From contig NZ_RQEY01000019.1 of NCBI RefSeq assembly GCF_004770105.1, positions 1 through 64,000 of the forward strand: 64,000 nucleotides of DNA. The letters are read 5' to 3'. The position numbers and the translations under genes are program-made. This stretch comes from Leptospira andrefontaineae. GTDB taxonomy: Bacteria > Spirochaetota > Leptospiria > Leptospirales > Leptospiraceae. Position 1 is the first letter of the stretch. Each line of letters begins with the position of its first letter. This document shows, piece by piece, positions 38,122 through 45,926 of the stretch. The notes under the pieces are model-generated. The model had not been told where the DNA came from. It saw nothing but the letters and a program-made list of their open reading frames with translations, and ran no database searches.

Positions 38122-38508
38122 ATGAAAAAAATCTCGACCATTCTTTTATTCACTTTTTTAATTTTGAGTTCCGACTTTGTTTTCGGAGCAGAGCCCGAAG
38201 ACGAGATCAAAGCTTTGGTTTCTTCCTTAGATTCTTGCAAGGGTTGCGTTTTTATACGGAATGGTTCGGAACATAAACTGGATGAGGCAAAGGCACACCT
38301 ACTTAGAAAGTATGATGCGGCTAAAAGTAAAATAAGCAGCACGGAAGATTTTATCAAAGGATTAGCAAGCAAGTCCTCAATCACAGGAACGGCATACAAG
38401 ATCAAATTTCCTGACGGAAAGGAAGTAGAGTCCGAAAAATGGATGACTGACAAATTGAATGAACTACGCAATCCTCCGCCGGCAGCTAAACCAAAAAAGA
38501 AAAAATAA
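38122..38508 (+). CDS. DUF5329 family secreted protein
   Basis: 128 residues with signal MKKISTILLFTFLILSSDFVFG. The mature part matches the DUF5329 pattern: DEIKALVSSL, a CKGCVFIRNG segment with two cysteines, AKAHLLRKYDAA, SSTEDFIKGLASKSS, SGTAYKI-like strand, and a W-x-L-NELR ending. Small periplasmic proteins of unknown function. The C-terminus is a lysine tail. Confidence 0.85.
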   Translation: MKKISTILLFTFLILSSDFVFGAEPEDEIKALVSSLDSCKGCVFIRNGSEHKLDEAKAHLLRKYDAAKSKISSTEDFIKGLASKSSITGTAYKIKFPDGKEVESEKWMTDKLNELRNPPPAAKPKKKK

Positions 38509-38583
38509 TCCACCTAAGCGAAAAATCAATTCAACTCAGCAGTTATTATAAAATGACAGCGTCGAATTGAGCTATAGACATAT

Positions 38584-39645
38584 ATGCGAAAGTATCTGTA
38601 TATTCTTCCTGTTTCCCTTTTATTCGCTTGTCCTCCTCCGCCTAGCGAAGATCCACTTTTTTCCCTAATGTCTACATTAGCATTATCGAATATGTCTGTT
38701 CCTTCAGAATTTACCGTCGTGGATTCCACAAAACAAGCCCAACTAAACGCTGTAGAAGCTACTGCTACCAAGAATTCGACATGTACTAAACTGGGTGCTT
38801 TCTATTGGGAGATTGGAGATGTAAATGGAGCTTATGGATATTCTTCGGTAAACGGTTTTGTGAATGGATCTACAGTTCTTTTGATTGCTTCTGCATCTAA
38901 ATGGATCTGGGGAGCTTATGTTTTGGAGAAGGTTGGAACTCCAACATCGATAGAACAATCGTATCTTAGAATGAGATCGGGTTATGATAATCTAAACGAT
39001 AACAAATGTAATTTAGCTCTTACCGTAAACGCATGTTTCACAAACGGCCCGGGAAGAGACGGAACAAATAATAACGACTATTATAATGCCGGTGATCTAA
39101 ATTATTTTTATTATAACGGAGCACATTTCCAAGCATATGCCGCCTTGAATCCAAGCGGCTTAACTCCTGCACTTACAAACTACACTCGCGCTCAACTTGC
39201 AACTGAGATAGGGAACACTTTATTCGGAGGATCCAATCCTGGAATAGACTATGCGGTTCCCCAACCTGCAGGAGGAGTTAGGACTTCTGCTTCCGTTTAT
39301 GCTCAGTTCTTAAGAAGAATATTAAATTCTAATCTAACAATCCGGGCTTATTTGGGAGCAGATCTTGTTGCTACATTACCTTCTGCACATCCAACCCAAG
39401 CAAAATACTCACCTTTCGTTTTAGAAGATGTACATTATTCTTACGGACATTGGGTTGAAGATTCTTCCGGGAACGACGCTGCATACAGTAGCCCTGGAAA
39501 ATTCGGATTTTATCCTTGGATTGACCCGACAGTCACTACTTATGGGATCATTGCCAGATATTCTACATCCGGGTTAGCTTATGCAGAATCAGTCTATTGC
39601 GGACGACTTTTGCGAAAAGCATTTGCTACCGGAATCGAACAATAA
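38584..39645 (+). CDS. Lipoprotein resembling serine beta-lactamase/DD-peptidase fold
   Basis: 353 residues; the signal MRKYLYILPVSLLFAC gives lipidation Cys16. The body has an S-x-x-K motif, S103-A-S-K106, at the start of a helix (KWIWGAYVLEKV), a Y-x-N motif, Y176-Y-N178, followed by GAHFQAYAAL, and a late GKFGFYPW that may stand for the K/H-x-G triad strand. The order and spacing match class C beta-lactamases and related serine hydrolases. The unusual abundance of Tyr and Asn and four cysteines suggest an extracellular, disulfide-stabilised variant. Activity is not proven. No strong ribosome site precedes the ATG. Confidence 0.65.
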   Translation: MRKYLYILPVSLLFACPPPPSEDPLFSLMSTLALSNMSVPSEFTVVDSTKQAQLNAVEATATKNSTCTKLGAFYWEIGDVNGAYGYSSVNGFVNGSTVLLIASASKWIWGAYVLEKVGTPTSIEQSYLRMRSGYDNLNDNKCNLALTVNACFTNGPGRDGTNNNDYYNAGDLNYFYYNGAHFQAYAALNPSGLTPALTNYTRAQLATEIGNTLFGGSNPGIDYAVPQPAGGVRTSASVYAQFLRRILNSNLTIRAYLGADLVATLPSAHPTQAKYSPFVLEDVHYSYGHWVEDSSGNDAAYSSPGKFGFYPWIDPTVTTYGIIARYSTSGLAYAESVYCGRLLRKAFATGIEQ

Positions 39646-39730
39646 ATTGTACCGGAGTCCGCACTCTGTAACGAAAAAGTAACTCTCTCTTCACGGAGTA
39701 GATACAAAAATTTAAGATGATCAAAAGTCG

Positions 39731-40966
39731 ATGCTTCCATCGACATATATCAGTTCTTATCCTAAAGCAGGTCCCTTTCGAATTTTAGTGGTGACCGAAA
39801 CATTTCCTCCTGAGATCAACGGAGTCGCCAAGACACTTCACAGAATGTTAGGGGATCTTTTACAAAGAGGTCACGAGATCATTCTGGTCCGTCCAAAACA
39901 AGGCTATAATGATTATGCAACAGCGAGCAATAACTACAGAGAAGTACTTGTAAGAGGTGCAAAAATCCCTTTATACGAAGACCTAAGATTCGGATTTCCT
40001 GAAAAATACCTTCTCCGCAGATTAATCGAATTAGAAAAACCTGATATAGTGCACGTGGTCACTGAAGGGCCGCTCGGCTGGTCGGCAGTCAGGGCAGCTA
40101 GACATGTTGGAATTCCGATCATCAGCGATTTTAGAACGAATTTCCATGCATACGCGAAATACTATAAGTTCGGATTTGCAGGAAAATTGGTCCATAATTA
40201 CCTAAAAGGTCTTCATAACAGAACACAGATGACATTGGTCCCAACTGCTCAGATCAGAGAACAGTTAACAGAGCAAGGATATACGAATGTGCAAGTGGTT
40301 TCAAGAGGGATCGATTCCGATCTATTTCATCCTGCTCGTAGGAATTCCAAATTAAAAACAGAATGGGGATTAAAACCTTCTGAACTTGGAGTTCTTTACG
40401 TAGGAAGATTAGCTCCGGAAAAAAATCTAGATCTATTAATAAGAACATTCCGCAGACTCCAATCCAGAGTCCCAAATGCAAAATTGATCTTAGTGGGAGA
40501 CGGACCTTCCAAAGAAAAACTACAAAGGGAAAATCCTGATTTTATATTCAGAGGAATGAGAAAAGGAAAAGAACTGGCAGAACATTATGCCACTGGAGAT
40601 CTATTTCTATTCCCAAGCCTAACAGAAACTTTCGGAAATGTAATCGTAGAAGCAATGGCATCCGGCCTTCCAATCGTAGCTTATAACTATGCAGCTGCTA
40701 ACCAACATCTCAAACATGGTAAGTCTGCCCTACTCTGTGGTTTCGACAAAGAAGAAGAATTTATAGAACAATCCTGTCTCTTAGCAGAAAATAAAAAATT
40801 AGCCGCAAAACTTGGTCTTGCCGCAAGAAAGATCGCAGCTTCCTGCACCTGGGAAGATGTTACTGATTCTTTGGAAATGACTTACTCCAAACTTTCTCTT
40901 TCTAAGAAAAAGGCCGCAAGGTCCAAGAAGGCAATCAAATTGAAAGTACAGATGGCGAGGGGATAG
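39731..40966 (+). CDS. Glycosyltransferase family 4, mannosyltransferase-like
   Basis: 411 residues. Acceptor-side motif VTETFPPEINGVAKTLHRM is typical of the MgtA/SQD2-like group that makes glycolipids, and VTEGPLGWSAVRAARH supports it. The donor domain has LYVGRLAPEKNLDLLI, LVGDGPSKEKL and FPSLTETFGNVIVEAMASGLP with the E-x7-E motif. The C-terminus is strongly basic, suggesting membrane association. The likely donor is a GDP- or UDP-sugar; the acceptor may be a membrane lipid. Confidence 0.88.
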   Translation: MLPSTYISSYPKAGPFRILVVTETFPPEINGVAKTLHRMLGDLLQRGHEIILVRPKQGYNDYATASNNYREVLVRGAKIPLYEDLRFGFPEKYLLRRLIELEKPDIVHVVTEGPLGWSAVRAARHVGIPIISDFRTNFHAYAKYYKFGFAGKLVHNYLKGLHNRTQMTLVPTAQIREQLTEQGYTNVQVVSRGIDSDLFHPARRNSKLKTEWGLKPSELGVLYVGRLAPEKNLDLLIRTFRRLQSRVPNAKLILVGDGPSKEKLQRENPDFIFRGMRKGKELAEHYATGDLFLFPSLTETFGNVIVEAMASGLPIVAYNYAAANQHLKHGKSALLCGFDKEEEFIEQSCLLAENKKLAAKLGLAARKIAASCTWEDVTDSLEMTYSKLSLSKKKAARSKKAIKLKVQMARG

Positions 40967-41013
40967 GCAGTAATCCCTTATTCAGTTACTATGAGCTTGC
41001 TCTTCTAATATTT

Positions 41014-41421
41014 TTACTTTCTCAATTCTTTCGCCATCGATCTAACAAAGGATTCCTTGTCCTTCTTAACATCTTTTAACGCAGCTTTGATTTCTTTCGG
41101 AATATCGAAATACTTTTCCGCCCACATATAGATCTCAATAAATACAGGAAGAAGATCGATACCCTTTTGTGTAAGTTTATAAAGAATCTTTGCCTTGCTA
41201 TCCGGATGTTCCGATTTTTCGATCAGGCCGTTTTCTTCCAAGGACTGAAGTCTGGATGCTAGTATATTTGTAGCAATCCCTTCATCCGACTTTAGGAAAT
41301 CCCCATAAGTCCTCTTTTTGTTAAACATAAGATCCCTGATTATGAGAAGCGACCATTTGTCGCCCCAGATATCCAGGGAGCAGCTAATCGGACAATCCGA
41401 TCTTTTTTTTCCCTCTAACAT
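41014..41421 (-). CDS. HxlR family transcriptional regulator
   Basis: 135 residues from the ATG at 41421. MLEGKKRSDCPISCSLDIWGDKWSLLIIRDL is the standard HxlR start, with the conserved Cys and WGDKW. The winged helix continues to ILASRLQSLEENGLIEK and LTQKGIDLLPV. A longer frame to 41493 would run through the palindromic operators, so the shorter start is preferred. HxlR proteins often sense electrophiles or aldehydes and control a divergent reductase, which fits the SDR gene at 41554. Confidence 0.9.
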   Translation of the reverse strand: MLEGKKRSDCPISCSLDIWGDKWSLLIIRDLMFNKKRTYGDFLKSDEGIATNILASRLQSLEENGLIEKSEHPDSKAKILYKLTQKGIDLLPVFIEIYMWAEKYFDIPKEIKAALKDVKKDKESFVRSMAKELRK

Positions 41422-41441
41422 AAATTTTATCTTAAAATTTG

Positions 41442-41456
41442 CTTGCAAAAAGCAAG
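41442..41456. promoter_or_regulatory. HxlR operator half-palindrome
   Basis: CTTGC-AAAAA-GCAAG in the hxlR/SDR divergent region, sharing the CTTGCAA core with the longer palindrome at 41475. Confidence 0.6.
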
Positions 41457-41474
41457 TATTTTTCTGCCCCATAT

Positions 41475-41499
41475 ATTTACTTGCAAATTGCAAGTAAAT
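41475..41499. promoter_or_regulatory. HxlR operator, 25-bp perfect palindrome
   Basis: Arms ATTTACTTGCAA and TTGCAAGTAAAT around a single A. Its centre is 38 bases from the CTTGC palindrome on its left. Position between divergent starts makes it the probable HxlR site. Confidence 0.75.
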
Positions 41500-41553
41500 T
41501 GATCGACGTGGGAAGACGTAATAGTCGTAAAAATTTACAATTAGAGGATATAT

Positions 41554-42357
41554 ATGAAACAGACAATTTTAGTAACAGGAGCTTCTTCGGGCATCGGACT
41601 ACTTCTTGCCAATAAACTCCACCAGAGCGGTCATACCGTCATCGGAACCAGCCGCAATCCGCAAGAACATAGTTCTTTACCTTTTAAATTATTAGAATTA
41701 GATATTTCTTCCGACAGCTCAATTGAGTCCTTCCCGAAACGTCTTTTCAGTCAGATACAAAGTTTAGATGTTCTGATAAATAATGCAGGTTATTTGGTAT
41801 CTGGTCTCGCTGAGGAAACTCCTATCGAACTAGGAAAACAACAATTCGAGACAAATTTTTGGGGAACAGTAAAACTCACCAATCAGCTATTACCTCATTT
41901 CAGAAATCAAAGACATGGAAAAATTATTACAGTTGGATCTATTCTAGGTTTAATCGGTCTTCCTAATGTTTCTTATTATTCGGCCTCGAAACATTCTCTT
42001 GAAGGTTACTTTAAAGTACTTCGTTTTGAATTACAGGATTTTAATATAAAAGTGAGTATGGTTGAGCCGATGGGTTTCAAAACCAATATCGGAACTAGCG
42101 CAGTTAGATCAAAATTGGAAATTGACGATTATAATCTACTTCGCAAACAAACAGCTGCATTCTCAAAAGAAACATTTGATAAAGCGCCTACTCCCGAACC
42201 GGTTGTAAACACCGTGATCGAAATTATAAATCAAAAAGATCCGAAATTCAATTTTCCGGTCGGCCAAGGCGCTTCATTTATTCTTACAATGCAACATTAT
42301 GCATACAAAGCTTTCGAGAGTTCGATCTTAAAAAGATTACATAAAGCGAAATTATAA
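41554..42357 (+). CDS. Short-chain dehydrogenase/reductase
   Basis: 267 residues, classical SDR. TGASSGIG binds the cofactor; SRNPQ after strand 2 has Arg, favouring NADPH. NNAGYLVSG is present, the catalytic Ser is in VGSILG and the YYSASKHS block gives Tyr and Lys. It is divergent from an HxlR regulator with palindromic sites between them, suggesting induction by a toxic carbonyl or quinone. Substrate unknown. Confidence 0.92.
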   Translation: MKQTILVTGASSGIGLLLANKLHQSGHTVIGTSRNPQEHSSLPFKLLELDISSDSSIESFPKRLFSQIQSLDVLINNAGYLVSGLAEETPIELGKQQFETNFWGTVKLTNQLLPHFRNQRHGKIITVGSILGLIGLPNVSYYSASKHSLEGYFKVLRFELQDFNIKVSMVEPMGFKTNIGTSAVRSKLEIDDYNLLRKQTAAFSKETFDKAPTPEPVVNTVIEIINQKDPKFNFPVGQGASFILTMQHYAYKAFESSILKRLHKAKL

Positions 42358-42384
42358 AGAAACGATATTGTTACACTTTTAAAC

Positions 42385-42481
42385 GCGCGAGGTCTTTGCA
42401 GGACGGCGTAGCCGGTCCGAAGGACCGAGCGGGGCTCCGCGAGTCCGTAAAAGACCGACCCTTGCAATGCAAGGGACGCGC
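42385..42481. repeat. Nested palindromic element, about 97 bases
   Basis: Outer arms GCGCG (42385-42389) and CGCGC (42477-42481) enclose GGTCTTT/AAAAGACC (42391 and 42449), a perfect CGGTCC-GAA-GGACCG hairpin (42413-42427) and the palindrome CCCTTGCA-A-TGCAAGGG (42459-42475). The whole can fold on itself. Composition differs sharply from the flanks. It may be a REP/MITE-like repeat or a structured RNA. Confidence 0.65.
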
Positions 42482-42595
42482 CCAAACTTTCATAATAAAT
42501 TGTTTCGGAATTTTTTTGAAGATTCTTTTTTTCGCTTGTACTTTCTTCGCCTTTACTATAATCACTGGCAAATTTAACGGCAAGGAGCAAAGCCT

Positions 42596-42763
42596 ATGCT
42601 GAAATTTCCCGGCCCTCGTACGGATCATCGAGAAAGAAATCGTCCCTTCGTCACCAGAGAAAAATATCTCACCTTTCTAAAAATCGCCAATAAGTCTTCT
42701 CATTCCAGACAGAGAAGGTTTCGTAATAAAAACAGAGAAAAAAGGCAGACCTTGTCACCATAG
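42596..42763 (+). CDS. Possible small basic protein, 55 aa
   Basis: ATG at 42596 with AAGGAG nine bases upstream opens a 55-codon frame ending TAG at 42763. The product is rich in Arg and Lys (RERNRPFVTREKYLTF and a final RNKNREKRQ segment), with no signal or recognised family. It could be a nucleic-acid-binding peptide or a chance frame. It fills the gap between the palindromic element and the DoxX-like gene. Confidence 0.4.
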   Translation: MLKFPGPRTDHRERNRPFVTREKYLTFLKIANKSSHSRQRRFRNKNREKRQTLSP

Positions 42764-42775
42764 TTGTCTTATCAT

Positions 42776-42793
42776 GGTTTTCCATGGAAAACC
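42776..42793. promoter_or_regulatory. Perfect 18-bp palindrome across a start codon
   Basis: GGTTTTCCATGGAAAACC is perfectly self-complementary and contains the ATG (42784) of the DoxX-like gene. It could be an operator or a translation-blocking structure. Confidence 0.5.
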
Positions 42794-43149
42794 TAGACGC
42801 TAAATCTATCAGTCTCTGGATCATGGCGACCATTTATACGATCGCCGGTATTCTTCATTTTGTGATCCCTAAATTTTATATGAGGATCATGCCACCGTGG
42901 ATTCCTTATCATAAACTTATGGTCCAACTCAGCGGTATCGTAGAGATCGCCTTGGGGCTTGGGCTTTTCTTTCCTCAAACAAAAGTATTAGCAGCTTGGG
43001 GTGTGGTCCTTCTTTTAATCGCAGTTTTTCCTGCTAACGTATATCACTTTCAATCAAGAACCAGAAAAGATCCTCCTACTTGGGCTTTACTTTTGAGGCT
43101 GCCTTTGCAGTTTCTTTTGATCTACTGGGCTTATACTTTTACGTATTGA
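42784..43149 (+). CDS. DoxX-like small membrane protein
   Basis: 121 residues with four membrane helices. TIAGILHFVIPKFYMRIMPPWIPYHK and LSGIVEIALGLGLFFPQTK are characteristic of the DoxX-like group, as is FPANVYHF. Function is not established; homologues are associated with membrane redox functions. No ribosome site is evident; the start lies within a palindrome. Confidence 0.85.
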   Translation: MENLDAKSISLWIMATIYTIAGILHFVIPKFYMRIMPPWIPYHKLMVQLSGIVEIALGLGLFFPQTKVLAAWGVVLLLIAVFPANVYHFQSRTRKDPPTWALLLRLPLQFLLIYWAYTFTY

Positions 43150-43280
43150 ATCCTCGTATACAATCGATCTGATTTCTTTTGCGCGGAAAAGCGGGATCTT
43201 TATCTTTTATTTGAGTCAAAAATTTATTGAAAGGGTTTCAGAAGAAGGTATTCTCCCTTTTTAGTTTTTGGAGTTTCTTT

Positions 43281-43541
43281 ATGTTCAAGTTATGGATAGC
43301 GATCTGCGGAAGTATTTTAGTTTTAGGCTTAGCTTTTTCTTCTTCAAAAGTCCAAGCGAATACTAAATATAGTGTTTTCTGCGCAGACGGTAAAATTGAA
43401 GCAGATTCCCGCACTTTGGATCAGATGAAATCGGCCCGAGGTTCCAACGTTTGTCTTCTGAAAGAATTCGATTATTCTTCGGATGCCGATAATTACGCTC
43501 AGTCTATTGGAGGAAAAGGTTCCGCTTGTAGCTGCAATTAA
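43281..43541 (+). CDS. Hypothetical secreted protein, 86 aa
   Basis: The ATG at 43281 with GGAG upstream gives a clean signal peptide, MFKLWIAICGSILVLGLAFSSSKVQA; the frame extends 18 codons further but would spoil it. The mature part is about 60 residues, with cysteines in FCADG, NVCLL and ACSCN that could form disulfides. No family recognised. Confidence 0.7.
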   Translation: MFKLWIAICGSILVLGLAFSSSKVQANTKYSVFCADGKIEADSRTLDQMKSARGSNVCLLKEFDYSSDADNYAQSIGGKGSACSCN

Positions 43542-43606
43542 GTTTACAAGGCGTAGCAATCGCTGGGCCTTCAGCTTCGTCAAAAGTTAAAGTCTTAGGC
43601 GGTCTT

Positions 43607-43924
43607 ATGAATAAAAATCTGACTTCTTTTTATGTTTTAGGGTTTATTAGAAGTTTTGTATTTTTAATCGTTCTTTGTATTATGCTGGTAGTCTCGGAAA
43701 GTTTGAGTTCCTACCTTTATGATCAGAAGGATTTGCCTGAGATTTCCTTTATATCCGGCTTAGTTTTGAGTATTGGGGCGGCTTTTACTGCAAGTCGTCG
43801 CAAGTTTCAGGACAAAGAACCTTCTAAGCTGGTCTTTATTCTTGCTTCTTCTATTTTCAATTTTGTTGTTCTATTGGTCGGTCTGTTTCTGATCCGCAAG
43901 TTTTTCCCCGGTTGGATCTCCTGA
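43607..43924 (+). CDS. Hypothetical membrane protein, 105 aa
   Basis: Three hydrophobic helices (about 9-30, 47-62 and 77-97) joined by a charged loop SRRKFQDKEPSK. No family recognised. It stands between the secreted 86-residue protein and the OmpA-family gene, with 65 and 69 bases on either side. Confidence 0.65.
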   Translation: MNKNLTSFYVLGFIRSFVFLIVLCIMLVVSESLSSYLYDQKDLPEISFISGLVLSIGAAFTASRRKFQDKEPSKLVFILASSIFNFVVLLVGLFLIRKFFPGWIS

Positions 43925-43993
43925 CCTCTTCCTTATTTTAATTTTTTCTTTTCCCCTCTTCCGGTTCGGATATTATTCTCCGAAACGTATAAT

Positions 43994-45838
43994 ATGAACC
44001 GTCTTCTTACCATTTTACTTTATTCTGTTTTTCTATTTTTCTCTTCGGATCTGCTCGCTGAAGAAAAGATTATCGAAGGTAAACTTCTTCAATTTGGTAG
44101 AATGTTAGGGACTGGAAATGAATTCATCCAAGTACTTTCCAACGATCTGAGTCCTGAACTTTCCAGACTTCATAATCAAACCATTCGTGTTCTCTGCCAG
44201 ATGAGAGGAGAAAATTGCGATCCGATACGTTATGAGACCTATCCTTTTTCCGAATCCAAGGGTCTTGCGGATTGGACTTTGAAAAGAATTCCGAATTATG
44301 TGAATAGAGGTTACTTCGCTTTTAATCCTACCGTAACTCCCGACGGACAATCCATCTTTTGGACTGTGTATTCTAGCAAAGGTAAATCAGGCACTCAAAG
44401 GATCTGGTTTGCGGAGAAGGACGATAAAGGTTTTTGGAGAGACGGTAAAGAGATGCCTGCTCCTTTGAATAATGATCTGAACTCAGCAGTGATCGCAGTT
44501 CTTCCAAGTAACACTGAATTATTCGTTTTCGGATCCTTCGGTGATGATGAAGCTTCTCATAAAATCCAAGTTGAGTTCCAGGAAAAAAGAGAAGAATTGA
44601 GAAGAAACACGAGAGACGAAATGGAATTCCGTTTAAAGGAAGAACAACTCGCCTATGAATATCTCCGCAAACTCACTCTGCTCCAAAATAAGGCGACTGT
44701 TCCATTATATAAAAGTTATAAAGAAAAAGGAAATTGGTCTTATCCTAAGGCGATTAATTTTCCCGAGTTTTCGAATATATATCTGAAGAATAATACATCC
44801 GTTTTCGGCGGTTCCACTCTTTCTTCTTCCGGAAGAATATTGATCTACTCGGTCCAGCAGCCGGATTCTTACGGAAAGTTGGATCTGTACGTAAGTATAC
44901 AAAAAGCGGACGGCTCTTTCTCTCTTGGTAAAAACTTAGGAGAGGTTGTAAATACTTCTTCAGAGGAGACCGCTCCCTTTTTAGCAGGAGACGACAGAAC
45001 TCTTTATTTCTGTAGCGATGGTCATAAGGGACTTTCCGTATATGTGACCAAAAGAATTGGAGAAGGTTGGGACAATTGGACTAAACCTGTAGAAGTCTCA
45101 GCTAACTTAAAAGGTGTAAACTTCTTCTCTATTCCGGTAAATAGCGACTGGGCTTATGTAAGCAAAGAAGGTCAGCTTTACATGGCTTATCTTCCCCGCG
45201 ATTTCCGTCCAAATCCTGTCGTAGTGATCAACGGAAAAGTTTTGGATGAAGAAGGAAATCCTTTAAGCGCGGAAATACATTATGAATCCTTAACACGTCT
45301 GGAAAAAAGAGGAAGTGCCAAGAGCGATTCAAAAACCGGTTCATTTAGTTTAGTTCTTCCTTATGGAGAAAAATACGGTTTTTATGCGGAGAAGCCTGGC
45401 CATCTTTCCGTTTCTAGAAATTTAGATCTTACTGAATCTAAACAAGAAGACGCAAAATTAGATGTAGAATTTCGTCTTCCTGCTTTGGCAGTAGGTCGAC
45501 AAATCCTTCTGAACAATTTATTTTTCGAGACAAACAAATTCGAGATCTCCAAAGACTCCGAACCGGAATTAGATCGTTTGGCAAACTTTTTAAAATCGAA
45601 TCCTAAACTCAAAATCTCTGTCGAAGGTCATACGGACAATGTTGGTAAAAAAGAGCGTAACCTAGAACTTTCCGAAAACAGAGCAAAAGCAGTGGCAGAT
45701 TATTTGATTTCCAGACACGGGATCAACGGCGAAAGAGTTCGTACCCAAGGTTTTGGGGACAGCCAACCAATTTCTTCCAATGATAACGCTTCAGACCGTC
45801 AAAAGAATAGAAGAGTTGTGTTACAGATCGTAGACTGA
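43994..45838 (+). CDS. OmpA-family protein with PD40 propeller and carboxypeptidase-like domain
   Basis: 614 residues with a signal peptide ending about SDLLA. Residues about 90-395 carry PD40/WD40-like blades (NPTVTPDGQSIFWTVY, LAGDDRTLYFCSDG). Residues about 412-480 resemble a carboxypeptidase-regulatory beta domain (VINGKVLDEEGNPLSAEI). The end, from about 510, is an OmpA peptidoglycan-binding domain with VEGHTDNVG and NRAKAVADYL, which hold the Asp and Arg that grip diaminopimelate. Anchors to peptidoglycan in the periplasm. An inserted Glu/Lys/Arg-rich helix (about 195-235) is unusual. Confidence 0.9.
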   Translation: MNRLLTILLYSVFLFFSSDLLAEEKIIEGKLLQFGRMLGTGNEFIQVLSNDLSPELSRLHNQTIRVLCQMRGENCDPIRYETYPFSESKGLADWTLKRIPNYVNRGYFAFNPTVTPDGQSIFWTVYSSKGKSGTQRIWFAEKDDKGFWRDGKEMPAPLNNDLNSAVIAVLPSNTELFVFGSFGDDEASHKIQVEFQEKREELRRNTRDEMEFRLKEEQLAYEYLRKLTLLQNKATVPLYKSYKEKGNWSYPKAINFPEFSNIYLKNNTSVFGGSTLSSSGRILIYSVQQPDSYGKLDLYVSIQKADGSFSLGKNLGEVVNTSSEETAPFLAGDDRTLYFCSDGHKGLSVYVTKRIGEGWDNWTKPVEVSANLKGVNFFSIPVNSDWAYVSKEGQLYMAYLPRDFRPNPVVVINGKVLDEEGNPLSAEIHYESLTRLEKRGSAKSDSKTGSFSLVLPYGEKYGFYAEKPGHLSVSRNLDLTESKQEDAKLDVEFRLPALAVGRQILLNNLFFETNKFEISKDSEPELDRLANFLKSNPKLKISVEGHTDNVGKKERNLELSENRAKAVADYLISRHGINGERVRTQGFGDSQPISSNDNASDRQKNRRVVLQIVD

Positions 45839-45926
45839 ATTCGTTCAGCTCCTTTTTTGTAGCATTCCTTCCTTAAATTCAGGTTTTACCTTGTATTTTT
45901 GTTTTAAAAAAGGATTCTAATCCGGA

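Noticed and set aside
41422..41493. Longer HxlR N-terminus
   Set aside because: It would be translated through the palindromic operators and lacks similarity to the family start.
42396..42602. 68-codon frame across the palindromic element
   Set aside because: The translation follows the palindrome rather than protein-like composition; the 42596 frame has the better ribosome site.
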